A program made the translations under genes and the position numbers. From contig JADJNW010000003.1 in NCBI GenBank assembly GCA_016714085.1, forward strand, positions 620,001 through 684,000: a stretch of 64,000 bases of DNA, given 5' to 3'. A model generated the notes under the pieces. It searched no databases. It saw only the letters and a program-made list of their open reading frames with translations, and was not told the DNA's origin. The first letter of the stretch is position 1; every line of letters begins with the position of its first letter. Below, in pieces: positions 9,747 through 18,733 of the stretch. This stretch comes from Saprospiraceae bacterium (GTDB lineage: Bacteria > Bacteroidota > Bacteroidia > Chitinophagales > Saprospiraceae).

Positions 9747-10760
9747 TTATTTAAACTTACTTTCATCTAAACGGAAAAAACGAACCGCATTATTAAAAAG
9801 AATGTCCCGTTTTTGATCGAAAGATAAATAATTTGCATTCTCAATTACACCAATAGATGTTTCCAGCAGTTTGGGCCAGATCATCAAATCCGTGCCATAA
9901 AGAATGCGCTTTCCGAAGCCCGCCTGAACAAGGCGTTTGATATAATCATTAACTTCTGCCAAAGGATAACTCCATATCATACCTGCAATGTCAACATACA
10001 CATATGCGTTGGCGCCCATTAAAGCGAGCATTTCGTCAATCATAGGATAGCCTGCATGCATTACCCATATTTTCAATTTTGGATGTCGTGCCAGCAAATC
10101 TTCTAATAAAAATGGGTTACCTAAAGAAGCCCTGTATTTGGGGGAAGTAATATTTGCCATGCCGTTCCCGCCCGTCCCCATGTGAATACCAACCGGTATA
10201 TTCAATTTTTCAGCGACAGCAAAATAAGCGTCCAGCGAGGTATCACTTGGTGACATACCCTGGTATTGTGGCGCTACTTCACCCATTACTTTATAAAAGC
10301 CTGAAGAGAGTGAATCTGTAAAAGCTACCACCGTCATTTCGTTAGATGAACTTATGGTGAGGCTGGGGATTACCCTACCTGGATCAGCTGCCTTTTGCCA
10401 GTTGCGAATAATGGATGCATCGCCACTTGCTACAATGGTCATATTCAACCGCTTCATCGTGGCTATTAGCGAATCCTGGAATTCCTTATCGCTTTTTGCT
10501 GCTTTTAGTGGATTGGCGCAATCCGTATTAATGAAAGCTGGCGCAGACTGGCTGGGATCCCCACCCGGCATATCACTCAAAAACCATGGGCACATATCCC
10601 TCGCAAATGCTGGGTTTACCCTCATGGCATGTACGTGCACATCAATGATGGGCAAATGTTTTGAAGTGGACTCCGGCTGTGAAGCTTGAGCAAACAGGGC
10701 ATTTTGAATGAATAATAAAAAGAAAAGTATTCCTGCAAAGGGCAAACTCAATTTTTTCAT
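9747..10760 (-). CDS. secreted metal-dependent amidohydrolase (amidohydrolase 2 family)
   Basis: 337 residues with a signal peptide (residues 1-25, ending ALFAQA). TIM-barrel amidohydrolase: metal ligands DVHVHAM (His42, His44), GIHMG near 196, VMHAGYP near 250, and LYGTDLMIW with the catalytic aspartate near 302. The family includes decarboxylases and lactonases acting on cyclic acids, e.g. ACMSD-like enzymes. Here the export signal and the neighbouring esterases suggest an extracytoplasmic hydrolase. It does not directly abut the operon downstream and is flanked on both sides by copies of an aldo/keto reductase 3' end, which suggests that it was brought in by recombination or insertion next to such a gene. 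Confidence 0.85.
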   Translation of the reverse strand: MKKLSLPFAGILFFLLFIQNALFAQASQPESTSKHLPIIDVHVHAMRVNPAFARDMCPWFLSDMPGGDPSQSAPAFINTDCANPLKAAKSDKEFQDSLIATMKRLNMTIVASGDASIIRNWQKAADPGRVIPSLTISSSNEMTVVAFTDSLSSGFYKVMGEVAPQYQGMSPSDTSLDAYFAVAEKLNIPVGIHMGTGGNGMANITSPKYRASLGNPFLLEDLLARHPKLKIWVMHAGYPMIDEMLALMGANAYVYVDIAGMIWSYPLAEVNDYIKRLVQAGFGKRILYGTDLMIWPKLLETSIGVIENANYLSFDQKRDILFNNAVRFFRLDESKFK

Positions 10761-10836
10761 AATATCAAGGATTGCTTTTGCATAAAGATAAACATTAAGA
10801 TGTCTATTTGTAAAATATTACCTGTAAATGTTTTTG

Positions 10837-10989
10837 GATCAGCGATCGATCATTTTTTGCGCACTTTACAGGATAGCGTGCACCCTGCACCTCCATCTGC
10901 GCGGTCACTTCCGCCGTATCAAAAAAAGTGACGCCCAATTCGACGGCTTCATGCAGCAGCGCAATCATTTTCTCTTTATCTGACAGTTT

Positions 10990-10996
<7 letters not shown>
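10837..10996 (-). pseudogene. aldo/keto reductase relic: N-terminal piece fused to C-terminal end
   Basis: The minus strand reads LSDKEKMIALLHEAVELG then VTFFDTAEV, the N-terminal region of an aldo/keto reductase containing the catalytic aspartate, and then jumps directly to MEVQGARYP, its extreme C-terminus, followed by a frameshift in the final QKMIDR. Several hundred bases are therefore deleted. The 5' end of the relic runs straight into the first unit of the 21-bp array, which probably truncated it. Confidence 0.55.
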
Positions 10997-11711
<715 letters not shown>

Positions 11712-11847
11712 AATAGCTAATCAGGTCTTTAAAATCCTTTTTTAGTATGGCAAAATGAAGCGGCAGGGCATTGCAGGAATGGGAGAAAGTGGGTAAATTT
11801 GGAGGGTATATTGCAAAAATAGACGCAATAATGACTAAGTAAAACAT

Positions 11848-12051
11848 GCAATGCGTATTTTACTTAGTCGCTATTGCGTTAGTACAAGGCCCAGCGGGGG
11901 TTTTTTTTGGGGTTTTTTTTTGTTTCTGTTAATTTTAAAAAATTTGTGGCAGCTTATGACCGATCCACCTAACCGCTGACATATCCCGACAGTTTTATCT
12001 TCCTGAATATTGGTGAAAATCCAAAAAAATTCGTTTATCAAAATATATTTA
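11848..12051. other. gap without recognisable gene
   Basis: AT-rich sequence with a G5-T8-G4-T9 run at about 11895-11922. I see no coding frame with family resemblance and no RNA gene here. Confidence 0.4.
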
Positions 12052-12081
12052 TTGTAAATCAATAAATATTTATTATCTTTG
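12052..12081 (+). promoter_or_regulatory. Bacteroidota-type promoter for the DUF2975/HTH genes
   Basis: TTG at 12052-12054 and TATCTTTG at 12074-12081 are separated by 19 bp, matching the -33/-7 arrangement (TTG, TAnnTTTG) of Bacteroidota. The ATG of the DUF2975 gene is 26 bp downstream. Confidence 0.7.
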
Positions 12082-12106
12082 CGACATCAAATTAAATATT
12101 GCAAAG

Positions 12107-12643
12107 ATGTCAAAAACAAACAATCTCGTATTTAAGGGCTTATATGTTGTGGCTTGGCTTATTTTTGTCGGCTTGTGCATTGAAGCAGGAGGCTTAATAG
12201 TAAATTTCTTTTTCAGTCTGTATAAACCTGAATTTGTCCGAAATCTTTATCAAAAGTTGGACTTAGCTGAAATGTATAACGGCAGTAGATTAGCTTTCTT
12301 CGGTGTCTATAGCTTTATTCTAACCATTGCCATTTTAAAACCCTGCCTATTTTACACAGTTATCAGACTAATGCACACAATGAACTTGTCAAAACCGTTC
12401 AGCAATTTTGTTTCGAGACAAATTTTACTCATTAGTTATTACACCCTTATAATTGGACTGTTAAGTCACATTGCCAGACAGGTAACTAAAAATTTAATGC
12501 ATCACGGTTTTGTTACTGACAATTTGAATCAGTTTTGGGAAGATAGCCAGGCATTTATTTTAATGGGAGCTGTAATTTATATTATTGCATCCATCTTCAA
12601 AAAAGGAGTGGATATTCAAGACGAAAACAATTTAACTATATAA
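12107..12643 (+). CDS. DUF2975 membrane protein
   Basis: 178 residues with four predicted hydrophobic segments (roughly 11-37, 65-88, 104-125 and 145-165). The spacing and the C-terminal MGAVIYIIASIFKKGVDIQDE are characteristic of DUF2975 (YoaS-like) proteins. The stop is followed within 4 bp by a small Cro/C1-type regulator, the usual partner of DUF2975 genes (YoaS/YozG type pair), so the two form one unit. The molecular role of the family is not established; the pairing suggests a membrane sensor controlling a DNA-binding protein, which is inference. Preceded by a good promoter. Confidence 0.85.
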   Translation: MSKTNNLVFKGLYVVAWLIFVGLCIEAGGLIVNFFFSLYKPEFVRNLYQKLDLAEMYNGSRLAFFGVYSFILTIAILKPCLFYTVIRLMHTMNLSKPFSNFVSRQILLISYYTLIIGLLSHIARQVTKNLMHHGFVTDNLNQFWEDSQAFILMGAVIYIIASIFKKGVDIQDENNLTI

Positions 12644-12646
12644 GCT

Positions 12647-12862
12647 ATGCCAATCATTGTGAATTTAGATGTGATGATGGCGAGACGTAAAATGTCGCTT
12701 AACGAGCTATCAGAAAAAGTTGGACTAACGCTTTCAAACCTTTCCATTCTAAAAACCGGTAAAGCAAAAGCCATACGCTTTAGCACTTTAGAAGCAATTT
12801 GCAAGGCATTGAACTGCCAGCCTGCTGACATTCTTGAATATGTTGAAGAAACCAAAAGATAA
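12647..12862 (+). CDS. small Cro/C1-type HTH regulator (YozG-like)
   Basis: 71 residues, a single helix-turn-helix domain: NLDVMMARRKMSLNELSEKV (helices 1-2), GLTLSNLSILKTGKAKAIRF (recognition helix about 28-38) and TLEAICKALNCQPADILEY at the end. It is the typical minimal XRE-family domain that pairs with DUF2975 proteins. It starts 4 bp after the upstream stop and ends 7 bp before the next start, so the three genes are probably cotranscribed. Confidence 0.9.
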   Translation: MPIIVNLDVMMARRKMSLNELSEKVGLTLSNLSILKTGKAKAIRFSTLEAICKALNCQPADILEYVEETKR

Positions 12863-12869
12863 TTGATTT

Positions 12870-14339
12870 ATGAAAACGATATTTATTTCATCTGTAATAT
12901 TAATGCTCTCTTTTTTTGTTAATGCTCAAAACAAAGAAAGTATTAACATAGGCAATAAGGAAGTCATTACATCCAAAGTATTAAATGAAACCAGAACCTT
13001 TTGGATTTACACTCCAAACATTACTGCTCTAAGTCTAAGTCCCGATAAACGATATCCAGTACTGTATTTTTTAGATGGTGATGCTCATTTTTTTTCAACA
13101 GTAGGCATCATTCAGCAGCTTAGTCAAGCCAACGGAAATGGCGTACTTCCCGAAATGATTGTGGTAGCTATTAAAAATACAAACAGATTAAGGGATTTTG
13201 TGCCTTCTGTTGACCATGCTAAATCCAATCCTTTTGTTGAGTTCTTAGCTGATGAGCTTATTCCCTATGTTGATAAAAACTATAACACAGCTCCTTACAA
13301 AATATTGGTTGGACATTCTTTGGGTGGACTTACTGCAATTGATATTCTAACAACTAAAGCAAACCTCTTTAACGCATATATTGCCATTGACCCAAGTATG
13401 TGGTACAATAACGAAATGTATTTAAAGAGTACTTTTACTCAATTACCCAAGCAAAATCTGAAAGGGAAAAGGTTATTTATTGGAACGGCTAATACAATGC
13501 CCAAGGGAATGTCCCTGGCGCAGCTTAAAAACAATAACTCAAATGAAACGCAACATATTCGTTCTATTTTCAAGTTGGATGATTTCTTAAAAACAAACAA
13601 TAATGGGTTGGTCTATGCTCAAAAATATTACGAAGCAGAAAGGCATAACACAGTGCCATTGATGAGTGAGTATGATGGTTTGCGTTTTATTTTTGACTAT
13701 TATTTTTATGATGCAAACGAAAAGGATTTTGCGGACTCAACTGCTTTAATTGCTTCAAAATTAAAAATACATTATAACAAAGTTTCAGAAGAAATGGGCT
13801 ATAAAAATGCGGCACCCGAAGCATTTGTCAATTACTTAGCGTACGATGCATTGAGTAAAACATATTACAATAAATCAAAAGCATTATTTGAATTAAACAT
13901 TGAATGGTATCCCGAAAGCAGCAATGTTTATGATTCGTATGCAGATTATTATTTGTCTCAAAAAGATACAATAAATGCCATTTCAAATTACAAAAAGGCA
14001 TTGCAGATTCAAAGCGATGCCACGACCTTGCAAAAATTGAATGCACTTGCAAACTCAAATACCTCAAGTATTTCTATAATTGATTTACAGAAATATGCCG
14101 GCACTTATACATTGGTAGATTTCCAGTTAGACATAGCCTTGGTTGTACGTGACGGTAGCCTATGGGCGGTTGTACCAGGGCAGGCAGACGATGAATTTCA
14201 AATGCTATCAAAAAATATTTTTACTGTAAAAGGTAAGCAGGGCTACACCATTACTTTTGAAATGGATGATGATATGCCAAAAAGTTTTACATCAGTCCAG
14301 CCTAATGGAACATTTGAGGCAGTATTTAAAAAGAAGTAA
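12870..14339 (+). CDS. secreted esterase (esterase D/Fes-like) with C-terminal repeat and DUF3471-like domains
   Basis: 489 residues with a signal peptide (residues 1-20, ending VNAQ). The first 270 residues are a putative esterase domain: PVLYFLDGDAHFF near 63, LVGHSLGGLTA with the nucleophile Ser150, and AERHNTVPL near 260 with a likely catalytic histidine. Family members hydrolyse S-formylglutathione, enterobactin-like siderophores or other esters. Residues about 325-400 look like one or two TPR units (SKALFELNIEWYPESSNVYD, YYLSQKDTINAISNYKKALQ), and the last 75 residues (LQKYAGTYTLVDFQLDIALV) resemble the DUF3471 domain found after serine hydrolases. It follows the HTH gene by 7 bp. Confidence 0.85.
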   Translation: MKTIFISSVILMLSFFVNAQNKESINIGNKEVITSKVLNETRTFWIYTPNITALSLSPDKRYPVLYFLDGDAHFFSTVGIIQQLSQANGNGVLPEMIVVAIKNTNRLRDFVPSVDHAKSNPFVEFLADELIPYVDKNYNTAPYKILVGHSLGGLTAIDILTTKANLFNAYIAIDPSMWYNNEMYLKSTFTQLPKQNLKGKRLFIGTANTMPKGMSLAQLKNNNSNETQHIRSIFKLDDFLKTNNNGLVYAQKYYEAERHNTVPLMSEYDGLRFIFDYYFYDANEKDFADSTALIASKLKIHYNKVSEEMGYKNAAPEAFVNYLAYDALSKTYYNKSKALFELNIEWYPESSNVYDSYADYYLSQKDTINAISNYKKALQIQSDATTLQKLNALANSNTSSISIIDLQKYAGTYTLVDFQLDIALVVRDGSLWAVVPGQADDEFQMLSKNIFTVKGKQGYTITFEMDDDMPKSFTSVQPNGTFEAVFKKK

Positions 14340-14395
14340 AACTTTTTTTATAACGAATAACAAAAATAAAGGAGTGGCATTTCAAAATTTAAAGA

Positions 14396-14779
14396 ATGAA
14401 GAATAAAATGACACATTTTGCCATTCACATTGACGACATTGAACGGGCAAAGAATTTTTATGATGGAGTTTTTGATTGGGGTTTCAACTCCTACGGGCAA
14501 GGAGACTTTTTGCAAATCAAGGCTGACAAATCCGAGAATGGAGAATTAATTGGAGCAATGCAATCAAGAAAATATTCTCCTGTTCCTGACAAAATTATTG
14601 GCTTGGAATGCACCATTGGTGTTGAAAATATTGACGAAACTATTGAAAAAATACAAAACAATGGTGGACAAGTAGTAATGCCAAAGACTGCTATTCCCTA
14701 TGTTGGTTACATTGCCAAGTTTTTAGACACAGAAGGTAACTTGATTTGTGGAATGCAATACGACAATACAGCAAGATGA
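14396..14779 (+). CDS. VOC-family (glyoxalase/dioxygenase-like) protein
   Basis: 127 residues, the usual length of a single vicinal-oxygen-chelate domain with two beta-alpha-beta-beta-beta modules: MTHFAIHIDDIERAKNFYDG with a potential metal-binding His at 8, and GLECTIGVENIDETIEKIQN starting the second module, ending LDTEGNLICGMQ. These proteins are metal-dependent lyases, isomerases or resistance proteins; the specific reaction cannot be told. The stop overlaps the next start (ATGA), so translation is coupled to the DUF1801 gene. Confidence 0.88.
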   Translation: MKNKMTHFAIHIDDIERAKNFYDGVFDWGFNSYGQGDFLQIKADKSENGELIGAMQSRKYSPVPDKIIGLECTIGVENIDETIEKIQNNGGQVVMPKTAIPYVGYIAKFLDTEGNLICGMQYDNTAR

Positions 14780-15216
14780 AAACATCACGACCTGTTCATC
14801 CAGACTTTCAATTCTTTTTGGACTTAAAAGACCAAGAAGTAATTGACTTATTTAAAGATTTGAGAGAATACATTTTGGAACTGTATCCCGACTGTAACGA
14901 GCTTCTTTATCATACCCACGCCCTGACAGCAGTTTTTTCAATCTCTGACAAGCTATCAGACGCTTTTTGTATGTTACCAATTTATTCAAACCACTTAAAC
15001 TTAGGATTTAACAAAGGGACACTTTTGAAAGACACAAATAAACTCTTAACAGGGACAGGCAATTTAATTAGGCACATTGACGTAAAGAAAACAAACGATT
15101 ACAGAAACCCAAAGGTAAAAGCATTGATACAAGAAGCCATTGACTTTGCAATTAAGGATATGGGCAAACCGACAAAATCAATCAGTAAGACCATTTCAAA
15201 AATTAAGAATAAATGA
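14776..15216 (+). CDS. DUF1801 protein
   Basis: 146 residues from the ATG at 14776, which overlaps the VOC stop as ATGA; the frame is open further upstream but that would read into the VOC gene. The sequence ELLYHTHALTAVFSISDKLS, then NHLNLGFNKGTLL and GTGNLIRHI are the signatures of DUF1801, a YdhG-like fold with no settled function. The C-terminus is lysine-rich. Gene pairs of VOC and DUF1801 type are common in mobile gene cassettes; a structured non-coding segment follows directly. Confidence 0.85.
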   Translation: MKTSRPVHPDFQFFLDLKDQEVIDLFKDLREYILELYPDCNELLYHTHALTAVFSISDKLSDAFCMLPIYSNHLNLGFNKGTLLKDTNKLLTGTGNLIRHIDVKKTNDYRNPKVKALIQEAIDFAIKDMGKPTKSISKTISKIKNK

Positions 15217-15375
15217 AAGCCGACCGCATAACAAGGTATTGGCAAAAAAGGGGCTGACGTGCAAAATTGAAGGTTCATGCTTCTATTTAGCATTTGTGCA
15301 GGTTGACAGTTCAGTTCTCCGAAATCCCCCACTGCGTTAAGCATGGGAACGTTATATGCAAATCAAAATGAATAA
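15217..15375. repeat. structured inter-gene element (possible cassette junction)
   Basis: The ends pair imperfectly (GCATAACAAGG near 15227 against CGTTATATGC near 15352), and inside there are further inverted pairs, for example ATGCT/AGCAT around the loop TCTATTT at about 15276-15294 and TGCA at both sides. This resembles in layout the imperfect hairpins between small cassette genes, but I cannot confirm the integron core sequence GTTRRRY. No coding frame is present. Confidence 0.35.
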
Positions 15376-15381
15376 CTAATA

Positions 15382-15753
15382 ATGAAGGAGCTGGGTATTG
15401 AGAAATTGTTTGAGAGGCATATGTTTCTATTGATAGGAATATTATTAATTGCAAGAATTTTTTATTCTAAAAGCATCACATGGAATTTGAATAGGACAAT
15501 CGGGTGGGGATGGGATTTAACAAATTTCTTTTGGTGGAATGCATTTAATATTAATTTAGTTTATCTTCTTGGTTATGGTGTATTATGGTTTCTTGAAAGA
15601 AGAACGCATTTTTATATTTCAGTGTCTCATTTTGTTTTAATAATATTGTTGATGGGGATAATAAATAAAAATTCGTCTCCTTTGATTTTTCAAATCATTT
15701 ACCTCTTAGCAATTTTATTATTTGTTTTGAATATAGTAACTAATGAAAGTTAA
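15382..15753 (+). CDS. small membrane protein, unknown family
   Basis: 123 residues, very hydrophobic, with about four membrane segments (roughly 13-27, 46-67, 76-96 and 103-119) and a tryptophan-rich stretch TIGWGWDLTNFFWWN between the first two. I do not recognise the family. It stands alone: the structured element lies upstream and the next gene is on the other strand. The codon use is AT-rich like the genes at 12-15 kb. Confidence 0.6.
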   Translation: MKELGIEKLFERHMFLLIGILLIARIFYSKSITWNLNRTIGWGWDLTNFFWWNAFNINLVYLLGYGVLWFLERRTHFYISVSHFVLIILLMGIINKNSSPLIFQIIYLLAILLFVLNIVTNES

Positions 15754-15825
15754 GAATAAAGAATGCGGATGGTGTATATACAAATGTGTATCTAAAATTT
15801 CAATAACTACAAGCTATAAATAAGC

Positions 15826-16752
15826 TCACCCATTCCTAAACTTCGTCGGACTCTGTTCGGTATGTTTTTTAAAGAAATTATTAAAATGCGTCACTTCTGT
15901 AAAACCCAGGGCGTAAGCGATTTCCGTGACATTCCAGTTGCTATGCTTCAGTAGAATTTTGGATTCTTGCAAGAGGCGCTCGGCGATGAGTTGCGAGGTG
16001 GTTTTCTGCGCGGTTTCTTTCACAGCACGGTTTAAATGATTGACGTGAATGTTTAATTGTTTTGCAAAATCAGAGGCAGTGCGTAGATTGATTTGTGGAT
16101 GGTTTTCTTCAATGGGAAATTGGCGTTCCAATAATTCTAAAAACAAGGTAGAAATTCTTTGCGAAGCATTATGATGCTGCTTATCAAACTTGGAAGAGGG
16201 CTGCATTTTCATGGCAAAATGTAATAACTCAAACACCAGATTGCGCAGCACATCATATTTATGAATATAATCGGAATTGATTTCTTCAAACATTTTTTTG
16301 TAAATGCCACTGATATGCTCCACTTGTTCATCTAATAACTCAAATACATGATTTCCAGTTGGTTGAAATACAGCATATTGATTCAAATCGCCGAACTTGT
16401 GGAAAAAGTGTTGATTGAAGATGCAATAAAAACCATGCTCGATTCTTTCCAGGTTTTCGCAATTATAAGGAATCTGGGGATTGGAGAAGAAAATAGCCTG
16501 TTTTTTAACGGAAACCACGCGGTCGGCATAATTCATAGTTATATCCCCAATCACGAGCATTATTTTATAAAAATCCCTTCGTTTATAAGGCAGTGGCTTC
16601 GTTCTTCCGGGCTCTACAGGTTCATGTTGAAACACATTGAAATGCCCAATTTCATTGCGGATATTATCCGGCATCCAACCGAATTTTCTTTTATAAAATT
16701 CTTCTAATGATTCCATTTTATCCATGCTTGGATAGTTACTTGTGAAATTCAA
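15826..16752 (-). CDS. AraC-family transcriptional regulator
   Basis: 308 residues from 16752; an internal ATG at 16725 (MDKMESLEEFYK) is an equally good start and would clear the overlap with the upstream gene's 3' end. The N-terminal part (about 30-130) is a cupin-type sensor, and the C-terminal 100 residues are the double helix-turn-helix: ASDFAKQLNIHVNHLNRAVK (about 222-241) and WNVTEIAYALGFTEVTHFNN (about 272-291), ending QSPTKFR. It is the last gene of a minus-strand run with an outer-membrane-like protein and a conserved hypothetical, and could regulate them. Effector unknown. Confidence 0.9.
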   Translation of the reverse strand: MNFTSNYPSMDKMESLEEFYKRKFGWMPDNIRNEIGHFNVFQHEPVEPGRTKPLPYKRRDFYKIMLVIGDITMNYADRVVSVKKQAIFFSNPQIPYNCENLERIEHGFYCIFNQHFFHKFGDLNQYAVFQPTGNHVFELLDEQVEHISGIYKKMFEEINSDYIHKYDVLRNLVFELLHFAMKMQPSSKFDKQHHNASQRISTLFLELLERQFPIEENHPQINLRTASDFAKQLNIHVNHLNRAVKETAQKTTSQLIAERLLQESKILLKHSNWNVTEIAYALGFTEVTHFNNFFKKHTEQSPTKFRNG

Positions 16753-16759
16753 AACAAAG

Positions 16760-17554
16760 CTACTTCTTTATATAATCCTTTCCAAATGTGTAGTTCAAGC
16801 TCACATTCCAATCAAAATCCTTAGCAGGAATATCAGAATCAATTGCTTTGTTCATTAGCGTCGAAATTGAAAATGGGAAATTCTCTCGAGCCAGTGTCAA
16901 GCTGCTGGCGACATAGAAACCGTCTTGTTTGTCCAATTTTAAGTAATAAAACTGGGGATTGAACCGCATATAAAATTGCTTCGTAAGCGGAATATTGTTG
17001 AAATTGGGCTGTAAGGAGACAAAATGATTATTTTTGGTCAATTCCTTTTCCATACCGATGCTATACAAGTAATATAGGCCCAAGCTGATATTTGTGCTTA
17101 CCTTATAGCTGGGAATCACCTCAATGACTGGGAAAAAACGACGTGCTTGAATTGCCTCTTGTTCCATTCCGTTTTTGATGACTGAACCCGATATGAAATT
17201 CAGTGCAGGCAAATGAGTACCCAATTTGAGTTGAAACTTATTTTTTTCAATCAATTTGTACCTCCAAATGAAAATAAAAGACCAGGGTTTAAACTCCATC
17301 GAGTATCGAAACTCCGGCTCAAAACTGAACCGTCCTTTGCCACTTATATTGAAAGTAGTGACCACGGCGGGCTTACCCAATGAAAAAGTCGGGACGAGCG
17401 AAAATCCATTGTTCGTTGCACTCAGCATACTCCTGAAATGGATAATTTGTTGAGTAGTATCCAAACTTTGCCCAAGAGATAAATGTGTAAAATGTAAAAA
17501 CATCAAGCATAGGAATGCTTTACTAATAAGCGTTTTTATGAATATAAAGTCCAT
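16760..17554 (-). CDS. putative outer-membrane beta-barrel protein
   Basis: Start chosen at 17554 (MDFIFIKT), because it gives a clean signal peptide ending LSLGQ; the frame is open to 17647 but that adds an unlikely 31-residue extension. The mature part alternates polar and hydrophobic residues in strands such as FSFEPEFRYSMEF, SFIFIWRYKLIEKNKFQLKL, FYMRFNPQFYYLKLDK and WNVSLNYTFG, a pattern typical of a barrel of about a dozen strands. No family was recognised. It lies 8 bp before the AraC gene on the same strand, so the two are probably cotranscribed. Confidence 0.6.
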   Translation of the reverse strand: MDFIFIKTLISKAFLCLMFLHFTHLSLGQSLDTTQQIIHFRSMLSATNNGFSLVPTFSLGKPAVVTTFNISGKGRFSFEPEFRYSMEFKPWSFIFIWRYKLIEKNKFQLKLGTHLPALNFISGSVIKNGMEQEAIQARRFFPVIEVIPSYKVSTNISLGLYYLYSIGMEKELTKNNHFVSLQPNFNNIPLTKQFYMRFNPQFYYLKLDKQDGFYVASSLTLARENFPFSISTLMNKAIDSDIPAKDFDWNVSLNYTFGKDYIKK

Positions 17555-17658
17555 TAGCATAAAATTTAAAATAATTTCATGCTGCAAAGTAACCGGATTT
17601 GATGCGCTCTTTATAATGAATTTCAATCCATTACTTACGAAATTCAAACAATGGATAA

Positions 17659-18072
17659 CTAATCAAAAGGTAATAACTCCGGCTCCAAATATTCCTTTTT
17701 GGCGCGCTCAGAAGTAAAGATGTTAGTGCTATAATGCGAAAATAATAATTCTTTGAAAGAAGTTTTTAATCTCGGATTTTCTATAATAAAGTCCCGGAAA
17801 TTATCTGTTTTTGATCGCAACATAAAATGATACACCGCCCGAATCGCAGCAATGGTAACGGTTTCGTTGTATTTATCGTGCGCGCCAAGCGATGTTGCGT
17901 AACTCTTGATTTGCTTACAAATATTTTCAATAGCTTGATCGATTCCATATTGATGGATATGTATCCACGCAAGGCGCAAATGCGCTTCATGGCTGAAAAG
18001 AGTGGAATCGAGGCTGCAGTCGGCAAACTGCTGCTCGAATGTAAAATCGTTTAATTCAAAATGCTTTTCCAT
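17659..18072 (-). CDS. conserved hypothetical protein
   Basis: 137 residues, cytoplasmic, helical. The pattern FSHEAHLRLAWIHI, then YGIDQAIENICKQIKSYA, then GAHDKYNETVTIAAIRAVYH occurs in a widely distributed uncharacterised family with conserved His, Lys, Tyr and Thr (HEAHLRLAW...DKYNET.T). No function can be assigned. First gene of the minus-strand run that continues with the barrel protein and the AraC regulator. Confidence 0.65.
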   Translation of the reverse strand: MEKHFELNDFTFEQQFADCSLDSTLFSHEAHLRLAWIHIHQYGIDQAIENICKQIKSYATSLGAHDKYNETVTIAAIRAVYHFMLRSKTDNFRDFIIENPRLKTSFKELLFSHYSTNIFTSERAKKEYLEPELLPFD

Positions 18073-18232
18073 ATTATTATATTTTTATATTGCAAATAAC
18101 GAGCGTTTTTGAATAATGGTTTCTGAATTGTATAATATAATTTTCTGATAATGTAACATGAATGCTTTCTCAAGAGAATTTAATTACAAGCTCCGTTATT
18201 TTTATTAACAGACAGTCTGTAGCGTTGCAAGA

Positions 18233-18547
18233 GGGTCTTATAACGTTTTAAAAGGGTACTAGAACGTTGCAGGAGGAGGTTAGGACATTCAAACATGGTC
18301 TTAGAATATTATAGGAGGTATCTAAAACGTTCCAGAAGGGTAAAATGACATTCTAGGAGGGTCATAGAGCATTCAAATAGGGTACTAGAATATTCTAGAA
18401 GGGTCTTGTAACGTTCCAGAAGGGTAATATAACGTTCTAGGAGGGTCATAGAGTGTTCAAATAGGGTGCTAGAACATTCCAGGAGGGTCTTGGAACATTC
18501 TATGAGGATAGTAGAACGTTTTAGGCGGTATCTTGAACGATTTATTG
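18233..18547. repeat. 15-unit 21-bp tandem array (array 2)
   Basis: Fifteen consecutive units of exactly 21 bp with no indel: starts at 18233, 18254, 18275 and so on to 18527. Approximate consensus GGGTCTTAGAACGTTCCAGG plus A, with the palindrome AACGTT (often GAACGTTC) in the same place of each unit. The units differ by substitutions only. Read in one + frame the array gives RRVLEHS-like heptads, but several units carry TAA or TAG. Array 3 at 45911-46203 has the same consensus in reverse complement. The first T9SS protein gene starts 187 bp downstream. Confidence 0.9.
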
Positions 18548-18733
18548 CACAACCAAAACCTCCTGACCACTTCTTGGAGTATCCCTACCTTTCAACAGCT
18601 ATTTATACCCGCAAGAAAATTGGCTGGAAGTTAATGCGCCAATCTCCGAGCAGGCTCATACAATTCAATAGAATAGGGGCGTTTAGAAAACATATATTGT
18701 AATTTTATTTAGAGAGAGACCAAAAACCGCCCT

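Noticed and set aside
18466..18702. + strand frame beginning MLEHSRRVLEHS
   Set aside because: It starts inside array 2 and runs out of it; most array units carry stops in that frame, so a translated coiled coil is not credible.
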